64,000 nt of DNA from Malurus cyaneus samueli (taxonomy: Eukaryota; Chordata; Aves; Passeriformes; Maluridae): positions 30,187,247 to 30,251,246 of the forward strand of contig CM019217.1 in the NCBI GenBank assembly GCA_009741485.1. The letters are read 5' to 3'. The notes under the pieces are model-generated. The model did not search any database. It had not been told where the DNA came from and was given only the letters and a program-made list of their open reading frames with translations. The translations under genes and the position numbers were made by a program. This document shows, piece after piece, positions 49,801 to 61,800 of this stretch; position 1 is the first letter of the stretch, and each line of letters opens with the position of its first letter.

Positions 49801-52800
49801 ACAGGTAGTGTTTCAGGAGTAAGTCTTACATCAGAACTGAATGAAGAATTGAATGACTTAATTCAACGCTTTCACAACCAACTTCATGATTCTCAGGTCA
49901 GTCCTGAGATTGCACTGTATAAATTTTGCCATTATGAGTTTTTATTCTATTTAACAATGTAGTTAAATGTTTGTCTTACTCATATGTGTGTATTTGCTGG
50001 TGAAATGAGAGTTCCTCCAAACCTGACAATTCAGCAAACTTGAAAATTCTTAAGGGTTGTTAGCTGACTGATCTATGCTTTGTGTCTCATGGGTTTCCGT
50101 GGAAGTCTAGAGAAGAAGTTTCTGTATTGCAATTTAATTATTAACTAAGTATGTAATTAAGATATCATTGCAGTGTTTTCAGTATATTTCCCTTTATAAT
50201 GTTCCTTATTTTGGTGTTGATTCTGGTGTTGAGTACAGAAGGTCCATGAGAGGGTTTTTTGTTTCTTACAATTTATTTACCTTTTTTTTGTAGTACTCTG
50301 ACTAAAATGAAATAACTCTTTTTAGACACAGTGTGTGCCCGACAATAGAAGGCAAGCAGAAAGCCTTTCACTTACCAGAGAGATTTCACAAAGCAGAAAC
50401 TCTTCAATGTCTGAACACCAGACCGATGAGAAGGCACAGCTTTTTAACAAGATGCGAATCTTGCAGGGTAAAAAGCAAAAAATGGACAAACTATTAGGAG
50501 AACTTCATACACTTCGTGACCAACATCTAAATAATTCTTCCTGTAAGTAAATATAGTCAGGATTTTATTCAAGAATACAGTGTTTTTAGTGTGCATGTTT
50601 GTAACATGGTCTTTAAGCTAGCAATTGTTTAGTGAAGTGCTGGTGATAAAAGCTGTGCTGGGGCAATATTTATGTAAATAGTTTTCAATGCTGTAGAAGT
50701 TTTTGTCTTAATGAAGAAATCTACAAGTAATGATGAGCGTCTGCTAGCTCTTTGGTTTATAACATCAAAGTTGACTGATGTGAGGATATGACCGGGTTTT
50801 TTTCTTCAGGGCTTGTGTGTGACACATCTGGCTTGTGAAAAGTACCATATGAACTTGAGCTCTGTGTATTTTTATCACAGTACGTTTTCATTTATGTACT
50901 CGGCACTTCATACATTAGTAGCTTTATGACGTTATGGCTTTACTCCTCTCTCAGAAGGTTTTCACATGTACTCATCACAGGGATTTCAGTCACAAGTTGT
51001 TCTAGAGGTCCTTACCTGACTGTACTAGAGTTTTTTTTAATGGCTTTGTGCTCTCCTTATTGATGCAAACTCGCCTACTTGCTGCTCTTGCTCTTGTTTC
51101 TAATAATGCATTTGTACTGGGGAAGTTTTTCCTGTAGCTGTAAACTTCTGAGGGGTGGTCACAGCATATTCTGGTTAGCATTGAGAAATGAGGCACTTGA
51201 AGCATGCACTTGGAGAAGGACATGCCGATTTAATAGTTATGTTACTATATGCCAGTTTTTCCTGTATGTATTTAATGCATATAATGTGAACATATTTGGA
51301 TACGATTTCACTTAGCTGGAAGAAGCAAACATCCAATTTGTTTTACAGCATATGGATAAAAGAGCTTAGCAGAAGTGAAAAATTTGTTAGGGTTTTTCTT
51401 TTAATCAAAATTCTAAAATGTTTTTTTTTTTTTAAAAAAAACAATGTAGCCTTAAGTAAACTGCTAAAAGAACTCTTCAGGGAGATTCACAGCATGAAAG
51501 CTTCTACTTCTGATATTTGATACAACTAAAAGGGACTAACTGAATCTTGTTTACAAAAGCTACTTTATTACTTACTGCCTATTGACATTACATACAACAA
51601 AACCTAAGAAAAAAGCTTTTGTTTTTCAAAGGAAAGAAGTTATTAACTGCTGTTTTAGATGTTGGTAATATTTTCTGTAGTTACTTTGATGTAATTCTGT
51701 TAAGCAGATTCCTTGTCACAAATTGTTCACATAAGCTGTATTTCTTTCCTGTAGTTTTTCCTGCTTCAGGTTCTCCTCAAAGGAGTATTGATCAAAGAAG
51801 TACAACTTCAGCTGCTTCTGGTCCTGTAGGCATAGTAACTGTTGTCAACGGTGAATCAAATAGCCTGGCATCTGCTCCGTATCCACCTGATTCTCTGGTT
51901 TCTCAAAATGAGAGTGAAGACGATGAAAATCTAAATCCAGCAGAAAAACTTCAGTAAAAGTTTTTAAATTTTTATTCACAATTTGCTTTAGTAATTTCGA
52001 ATGTTTATTTTTTAGTAAGTTCTGTGTTATGTAACTACTTCCACTTTTTAATTTATCTAATTTAGTATTACGGACTATTTAGTAAACAGTCTGAGACAGT
52101 TAACTGAATTTAGGCTTCAAGCTGAAACTTCTTATAGCTAGGAAACTGGCAGTAAACTCTTAAGAACTTTAAAGTATATATATTCTTTTTAACTCTATGT
52201 AGATTGGATTAATATGACAAAACTGATTAAATATTCCTTTTTCCCCCTCAGGAAGCTAAATGAGGTCCGTAAAAGGCTGAATGAGTTACGTGAGTTAGTT
52301 CACTACTATGAGCAAACATCTGATATGATAACAGATGCTGTGAATGAAAACACTAAGGAGGAGGAAGAAACAGAGGAATCAGAAAGCGATTCAGAACATG
52401 AGGGTCCACAGCCTGTTACAAATATTAGGTTGTTGTATTTTTTTGCCACTCAAAATCTTTGTAGCTGAGTTGTTGCTTCAGGAAATCTGCAATATATGTT
52501 TTCAGTCAAGCAGAAGTAACTTAAATCTCTGCTTATTACATTAACAAAATTACAATTTTTTTAAATTTGTGGTAACTGTTACACGAATGTTTAATAATCA
52601 TCTAATCCCTGGTGTCTTATTTATTTAGATTAGCATGAACATTTAGAAAATCACTATAAGACTTCAAAAATCTGTGATTCCCTTGGGTTTAAGCACTGAA
52701 TTATATGTATGGAATTTCACTAGAAGATTGCAGTCCTAGATGACGGAATTGGAGTAAAAATGCTTCAGTTTACAGAGGCATATAGAGCTAGAATCAGGCA

Positions 52801-55800
52801 TCTGTGTGCATTCGAGGATCTTCATTGTGCAGAAGTGAACACTCACTTAGCTATGCATCATATGATCATATGCCTTTTATAATATAGACATATAGCTGTA
52901 AGGCCTAATGTATTGTTGCACGTCTAGCAGGGCGTAATTTAAAGCTGCTTTGATGTTTTTGAAAAAAGTAATCTGATGGAGAGATGAATATTGAAAAGCT
53001 CCAAATGTCTGGACTGATTTTATATGGGGTTGGATCTGGTTTGGTTGTGTGGGGTTGGTTTGTTTGTTTGTTTGTTTGTTTTTGTTTTGTTGTTTGGGGG
53101 TTTTGTTGTTCTTTTTTCAGGGTCAGGACACCCATTCCTAAAAAAGCTAGGTAAAAGGTGAAGTAAAATTGTATCTCTGCCAGTTTTTAAAAAGTTAACA
53201 TGAGTGATTTATTTTACCCTAGAAACCCTCAAGGAATCAGTAGTTGGACTGAAATAAATAGCAACTCAAATGTACAGTGTGGAACTAATAACAGAGATGG
53301 AAGGCATCTTAATACAGACCGTGAAATAAACAACCGATCTGCTGCTAATATAAGGACTCTAAAAATATCTTCTGCTTTAGGTATGTTCTCAAATCTTTTA
53401 GTGATTTTACTTCTTAGTGCAAGTAACTCAGATAGCTGCACAGAATTTGCGAATCTTGTTCGATGAGCAAAATATCCAAGAACCTAATCATTAAACTAGT
53501 ATTTTTCTAATGTCCAGTAATTACAGTGAACTTCAGAAGTTCAATAATGTGTCTTTGGTACACATTATTTTTGTGTTTTGTTTCCTTCCCTCCCTGTTTT
53601 CAGACTGTCACAACAGGGAGAATGACAAACACCTCGATTTACCCCAAGGTGAAGATGATGAAGTGGAAGAAGATAGAGTTAGCGAAGATTCCATATCTAG
53701 TCACAGAAGCAGCCTGGGTGATGTTGCTGGAGATGCTGAGTTTGAGCAGAAGATCAATAGGCTTATAGCTGCAAAACAGAAACTTAGACAGTTACAAAAC
53801 CTTGCTGCTATGGTGCAGGTAAGATATATTTTGTAAATACAAACTTGTGCACTAAAGTCTAGCATTCATTATTTCATGTAATGTGTAACTTCTAATAAAA
53901 AAAGCACTGCTTAATACAGCATTTAAAATGCTTATTCTTAGGCTAGGGTAAAAGAGAGACTGATTTCTCTGAACTCAAGGGTGCTGTTTCTGAAGTTCAA
54001 TTCAGGGATTTTCTTGGAGGATACTAGCCTAAGAGAACAGTGGCCTTAATATTTAACATTAGGACTGGACTACAAAATATGAACCAAGAAGGAGATCAGT
54101 ATTATTTTTTTAAATATTAGACATTTTTGAGATTATGGTGAATATTCAACACGTTAAGGTTTTTGAACTCTAGATTTAGTGACTTTGTTCAATCAGTGAA
54201 GAGGAAGGATGTTTTTCATTAAAATCTTTGGATGTTGCAATATGTTTGATTTGGAGTGTTTTGCTTTAGGGGCACTGTTTTTGTTTATTTCAGACTTTTG
54301 AGGGACAGCTATAAATCAGAAGTGTTCCTAATTTAGAATGTCTTACGCTAATTTAGTGATGTTAGAAGCACAGTTTCATGGATCTAATGTCCCTTCAGAA
54401 TGCTCACATTTGAGCACCATCTGATGTAATGTCTGCATACTGAATACACATAGATGTATCAGAAATTTAAAGGCTTTATGTGCGAACTTTATAATCAAGC
54501 TCAGTTGGAACCTCTGTTTTACAATAGCAATAATATAAACACGATATTGTTACTTCAAGATTATACTCCTATCAAAAATTTCTCAGCATCTAGATCAGTG
54601 TTGCTTTTTATCATCACTATAGACATGTTAACTGTCCAACAGTGTAAATTGGAAATAAGGAGGATGGAGCAGCTTCCTTAATAAATAACCTAATTAATGG
54701 CATGTCTTCAATTTTCATATTTTCAAGGCTTGTTTTGTGTATGTACTCAGCAAAGATACAGTAGGTCTCTGAGTTGTGTCGTTCGTTCTCACCAGTGATA
54801 TCTCCTATTCTGTGAAGTCTTTATGAAGAATGATCATGTTGGAAAGCAAAAGCAGCAGTGGCTACAGCTTTCATGTTTTCAGTTTGAGAACTGAAAATAC
54901 AGAAATTATGTAAAAGCAGAATAGAGAACCAGTAGAAGACCTATCCAAATATTTTAGATTTAGCATTCAAGAGTAGTTTTGTTACTATTTTAAGTTGTTA
55001 ATATTTAACTTCATGACTGCAGTAAATAAGCGGTCTTGTTCACCTCAGTCTCTTTCTGTTCCTCTTTCCACCTCTCCTCTTGTTTCTTTGTATACTTGTA
55101 TATTTCTGTCCACTGAGTCACAGGCAAGTGGTTTATGCTTCCAGAGTGAGACAAATTATTTGCATAGTGGAAGTTTCAGTAGTGTGAGCTTTGTAAGTTA
55201 AAATTTTCTCATTAATTCAATTTATCTTAAAGTCATGATGCCATGGTGATAATGCCTTCTCAGTTCATGATTTGTACTAAAGATAAGTTATTCAGACTGA
55301 TCAGTTTTGAAAAAATCAAATTACACAAACTTGATTAACTAGATTTGTTACATTTTGTATATCAATTTGAAAGTAGTCTAAAGACCTTAATGATATCTTT
55401 CAGGATGATGATCCAGAACCTCAAGGAACAATTGCAAATGTATCTAATATTGGTGACTTGTTGGGTGAGATGGAAGAAACAAAGCAACAACAACCAAACA
55501 ATGTCCGAGCTAGTTCCAACAAGTTGAAAAAAGATGTGCGACTAAATGAGAAAGCAAGGTAAGTCTTTGTCGAAGGATGATAGAGCCATGCTGTAGGCAA
55601 CTTCATGCTAAGTAACATATGGATAACTTACACAGAGAGAAGTTCTATGAAGCTAAACTTCAGCAGCAGCAGCAGGAGATTAAGCAGTTACAAGAAGAAA
55701 GAAGAAAATTGATTGAAATTCAAGAAAAAATTCAAGTTATACAGAAAGCTTGTCCTGACCTTCAGGTAGGTAGAATGTATTTCTTTTCTGTCTTCAGGTG

Positions 55801-58800
55801 TTGAGCAATGGAACATGAAAATACCTTGTGCTCCATTTTTTCCCTATGAAAATTGGAAAGAACTTAACTTAAAATTGGTAATACTTGTATACTGTAAGTG
55901 GATGGACTTTTAAACCTAGAGAAGAGCTCTGCTTATGTCATTCACTTCTCAGTGGTTCTTGCTTAATGGTTGCTGTATCATGCTCTCAATTTCACTGTAT
56001 TTGTCTTCAAAAAACTTCATAGAGTCTTCAAAGATACAGAACCTTCTGTCCAGCCTCGAATTTGTCTGTCCTTTCCTGTCAATCACTGCTTCTTTACTAT
56101 TTTGGAACAATACTGTGTCTTGTAAGCATGATGAACAATTTGTTGCACTTATCACTTAATCTCTTTGTTGTAATTTATCTCTACAGTGCTGTACTGTTTT
56201 TTATGCTCTTTGAAATTTTAACTTCTTTCTGTGAAGTGAGCAGTAAATTACCCATACTGTGCATTTAGACCATTATATAATAATACATAAATTAAGTTTT
56301 GTTGATTCCTGGGTAAGTTCTGAATTAAATATTTAGCCTTGATTCAAAAACCCTTTTCTGAGGATACTGATCTTCTAGCCTCCTAAAGCCTTGTCTGTGT
56401 TGGATTTTAACTGCAGGTAAGTTTTAAAAATCCGTTACACTCTATTTTGCTATTTTACTTTCTCTTTCAGTTGTCAGCTGGCCTGGGTAACTGCCCAGCA
56501 AATAGACAGACTTCACAAGCAACATCAACTCCAGCCATGAATGAGTGTAACACAGGTGGAAAGCCTTTATTTGAGTGTGATGAATCTGTACCAGTAGGCA
56601 ATGAGGTATTTCATTCTTGATATACAGTGACTTAGGGTTTAAAAATGATGCAAGTTTCAGATGGCTTGGACACATTTTTAAGTAGTTGGCCTGGGGAGTG
56701 GAATAGTAGCTGTTTTAACAAAGCATATGTAACTTCTTTGTTTCATTTCTGGAAAGTACTGACCTGAACTGGCAAGACATTTTCCCCCAAATATAGCACT
56801 TGTTGCCAAATATTAATGTGGAAGTTGAATTAATTTTGAGTTTTTACTGTGAATATTTGATAGTGTATACCATAGGCAGATTATCTGTGGAGAAAATGAT
56901 GGAAGTATTTGTTAAAATGTGAAATATCTGTGCATCATCCTTCACCTTTTCCCCTAAATTGTCTTTAATAATGATCTGGATATTACTTATTCTTTCTGGA
57001 AATTATGCTAGCATTATATTCTAATTCTTCCTTTTTACTGCAAACAGCTGTGGTCTGAGATGAGAAGACATGAGATTTTAAGAGAAGAATTGCGACAGAG
57101 GAGAAAGCAACTTGAAGCTTTAATGGCTGAAGATCAGAGGAGGAGAGAGCTTGCAGAAACAATATCTACTGTTGCTGCATCTGTTAAAAGTGAAGGCTCA
57201 GAAGCGCAGTGTACTCCACAACAGAGCAGGACTGAAAAGTAAGAGCACAAGATTCAGTATTAATCAATGGGTGCTTCTGTTGTTTAGTGAGATGTCAGTG
57301 TTTGGACACTGTGTTCATCTGAGCACTGAATGTGATGATTTAACAGAGCAGGAAATAATTTTCTTGACTTGTGAAGTGACAGTTATTTTGCAACTTGCCA
57401 GTTTCATGGGTTTTCACAGCATATTTAGTCTCTCCTGTTCTACCATTGGGGAAAAAATCACCTAAGGAGAAGAAAATGCATAGAAAATGCCAAATGATCA
57501 GAGTAATTTTTTTTGTCTTTACCCCATTTATAACATAGTAAAGTTATACATTTCCAAAAGTAATTTCATTTATCCATTCCAGTTTTAGAAGTAGAATACA
57601 AGTTTGCATTGGTGAGAATCACAGAATCAACTGGGTTGAAAAAGATCTTGGCGATTGAGTCTAACCTATGGTCAGACACCACCTTACCAACGAGACCGTG
57701 GCATTGAATGCCACATCCAGTCTTTTCTTAAACGCCTCCAGAGCTTCACCATCTCCTTGGGCAGCCCATTCCAATGCCCATTCACCCTGTGAAGAACTTC
57801 TTCCTAATATTCAGCCTAAACCTCCCCTCTCAGCTTAAGACTGTGTCCTCATGTCCTGTTGCTGGTTGCCCAGGAGAAGAGACCGATCCCCACCTGGCTA
57901 CAGCCTCCATTTCAGGCACTTGTAGGGAGCGATAAGGTCTCCCTTAAAACTCCTTTTTTCCAGGCTAAACAACCCCAGCTCCCTCAGCTGCTCCTTATAG
58001 GACTTACGTTCCAGACCCTTTGCCAGCCTTGCTGCTCTTCTCTGGACACACTCCATGCATCTCAACATCCTTCCTAAATTGATAGGCCCAGAACTGGACA
58101 CAGCACTCAAGGTGTGGCCTCACCTGTGCTGAGTACAGGGGAAGAATCACTTCCCTGGTCTTGCTGGCAACACTATTCCTGATACAGGCCAGGATGCCAT
58201 TGGCCTTTTTGACCATGTGGGCACACTGCTGGCTCATGTTGAGAATGGTTTCATTCTTTTTGGTGCAGCTTGATTAATTGCAAACAGATTTGCAGTTATC
58301 AACAGATTGTTTTAGTAGTTCGTCATTAACTTGAGAAAACCTCTTTTTCCAAACATCCCTCTTCTCCCTGACCCTGCAATGTTCATTAGGACAATGGCTA
58401 CCTGGGGAGGTTCTACCCAGTGTGCACTAGAGGATGAAAATGGAGATGAAGACGCTTATCTCTCTGATGGAGTTGGTCAGGCAGAAGAAGATGAAGAAGA
58501 TGCATCAAGTTTGAATGATAGTTTCTCTGTTTATCCCAATAACAACATGCCAGAAAATGCCTATTTTGTTAAAGAAAACAAAGATAGGTTAGTAGCGTTC
58601 CTTCACGTTCTGGTGCTTTTCTGGGTGTATTTGGAAGAGGGTGGAAGAAGCATTGCATTAACTACAAAGGATCCTCGTAGTGAAGGAGGATTTCTTCCTG
58701 GTTGTCAGGGAGCTGTATGTAGTGGCAGTGCCTTGTCTGAGTCTTGGTAGCTGCAATGCATATATCTGATTTAGGGATTTCTTCTGTTTTCAGTCTTACT

Positions 58801-61800
58801 AAAAGTCTGCCATTCAGCTCTCCAGATGCGTGGCACTGGCTCCTGATGATCCCATTTATTTTTAATCAGCTTAAAACATGATCAGTCTGGAATTTTTGCT
58901 GTGATAAAGACTTCAAAAGAGGAGTTCAGAGAATTAAACTAACTGAAATTTTTACTTCTAAATTTTTGGCTTTTGCAATTTAGAAAACTATTTCTTAATT
59001 GTTGTGAACGATTTTAACTTTTGTTTACTGATTGACTTCCTTAATGAGCATTGAGTGATTAAATGAAAATGCCATGTTAAAAATAATGTATAGATCTGCA
59101 GTTACTTCTGGTTTTGATATCAAAATAATTTGAGTAGCCAGTGGGCTAATTAGGGGTTGGACCTGTTAATACATTATGTTAGTGGCTTCTGTTTTCATCA
59201 AGTACATAGTATCTAGCAGTAATGGAAAATACTGAAAACAAGACCCAGAAACAACCTTAGCCCTTCTTTTTTGACACTAATAGTCAGCTGCGGGACTCTT
59301 ATTTTCCATTTGTTTAGGATGATGCTGGATTGAGGAAATGGTATGTGTGGTTAGCTGGCCTGTGCCGTGTGAGTTGTTCGCATTTAACTTAAACATAATT
59401 TGAATAATGAAAGTATAATTAGAAGTTGTTTTAAATGTCTGATTTTGTCCTCATTCTTGAATTTTTCCCAACCCAGATGGAAAAATTGCCGTCCTTTTTC
59501 AGCAGATGGGAATTACCGTCCGGTGTCTAAGGCCAAGCAACAACAAAACATAAGTATGCGGCGCCAGGAGAACTTTCGGTGGATGTCTGAGCTTTCATAT
59601 GTGGAAGAAAAGGAACAATGGCAAGAGCAGATCAATCAGTTGAAGAAACAACATGAATTTAGTGTCAGCATTTGTCAAACTTTGATGCAGGATCAGCAGG
59701 TAGATACAGAGAATAGTTATTTTTCTGTTCCCATTTGCCTTTTCTTCTCTTCCTAACTCTTTGAAGCAATAGCTTCTGGGTTTTTTACTTTGGTCACTGT
59801 TACATATTTTCTTTCCACAGACCCTCTCCTGCCTTCTACAGACTTTGCTTACAGGCCCTTACAGTATGATACCTAACAATGTTGCATCTTCGCAAGTACA
59901 TCTTATTATGCATCAATTAAACCAGTGTTATACTCAACTGATGTGGCAGCAGAATAATGTCCAAAGGTATGTCAACTGTATTAGTGTTTAACTGTAGAAT
60001 TTGAAATGCTTCAGTAACAGGAACATGGCTTTATGAATAAAAGAGTACAGAGAGTGGTTAATTAAGAGATTGTTGGACTTCTGAGTTGATTACGAGCTTT
60101 TGAAATTGTACGCAGCATTTCTGTTTCTCTTTTTGTCTTTTTTCACACCACCTCTTTAACATCTTTCAAAGTGCTTTTCGAGTAATCTTCATTGAAGAGA
60201 ACCAAAAGTTGTCAAAAGTTTGTTGCAAAATGCTTTTGTGTCTATAGACTTCATTAGACCACCTGGCAAAATTCTGGATTCCAATGGTAATTGAAAGACA
60301 GTAAAAAAGCTTTTTGTCCCTTCTTTGTGTTGTAAGTTAGAATTTATGCTTCTTACATTCCATTTGGATGTACAACATTTGCCTTCTGAACAATAATATT
60401 TTTTTAAAAAATATGTAGTAGTCATTTTAATTTATTGCATGAAAGTTCAAGCTCTTAAGCTCTGTTTTGTACTTACTAAATGGTGTATAGGGGCTGTCCT
60501 CCTATACAGTTTTTTAAAATAATTTTAACCTCAGTTCCGTAAATAATTTTTATATTTGATTTTTTCTAGTGAGGTTTTCAGCTTGTTTATGTCTTCAGTA
60601 TCTAGTCAGTTTTTTGTTGTTCTTGCAAGGGTGTTTAACCTGTGTAAACATGACTTCTCATACGGGGCAGTTGATTTTGAATGAACTGAAGATTAAATAT
60701 AAATAATTTTTGTCTTGAGGGTTTTTTTTACTAGCTAAATAGAGCAGTTCTTTGCATACGTTGCATGGTGTAGGTGAAATAATCTGAAGATCAAATTACT
60801 TGATTATAAATTTGCAGTTATCCCATAATACTCTTTTTTTTTCCCTAAGCTGTTATTTTTTTCTTGTTTTGAAACAAATGTTAAAAGGTTGAAACAAATG
60901 TTAAATGATCTTATGCGGCAACAAGAACAACAGTGTCAAGAGAAGTCATTAAGAAAGGAGAGAGGCAGTAGTGCACCACCACCTCCATCTCCTGTTTTCT
61001 GTCCATTCAACTTTCCTCCACAACCTGTGAACCTCTTCAGCGTTCCAGGATTTACTAATTTTTCCTCCTTTGCTCCAGGTGGGTGTTACTATAGATGAGA
61101 GAAGTAATATGAATTTCAAAAATTTCCTTTTCCTCATTTAACTGAAATTGTAATGTGAACTTGATAAAACTCTGAGACTTTTCCTTTATACTGAAATAGT
61201 ATTAAGCAGAAATTTACTGTTTATTGCTGAATAATTGTGTATTTTTGCTTCAGTGTGAAAAGCAAGACTCTCTCAATATGAAGTTATTTATAGTTGAAAA
61301 TACGCCATGAAGTTAACGTTTAAATGTTCTTCAACCAGTATGTGAGAAGCAGTGTTTGAAGCTATTACATGCCTTCAGCAATCATTTCATAATTGAAATC
61401 ATGTTGTGACTAAGTGAACCATGTAAATGGAAGGTGGCACCTGGTAATTATTTGTTAGAACTTCAAATACTTGTGTTATAAATGCCTGTAAATGGAGTGT
61501 GTTAACCAGTTTCTGTTCCCATCAGAGTTATAGAGTCATTGTTGACTTGGATACAGTATTCTTAATCTCTTTCTCATATATTTTGTGGCTGAATTTGAAA
61601 GGAAGTAAATGTAGGTATTTTACTGTATAATTCAAAGTAAACAAAACTGTCTTAATATTTTTCAGTTTTTTAGAAAACTAGGAAATAGGTTTGGAGTGGA
61701 GCTTTCAAATTGTAAAGTCTGTTTTCTGTTTGAGAACATTTTAAAAATTATACAGAGCCTGCCCAAAAGAACAGTTACATTCAGTTTCCCACTTCCATAA

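Noticed and set aside
57859..58237. A host gene encoded by the minus-strand ORFs in a PCM1 intron
   Set aside because: The peptides are the standard CR1 ORF2 C-terminal block, split by a frameshift. It is a dead retroposon fragment.
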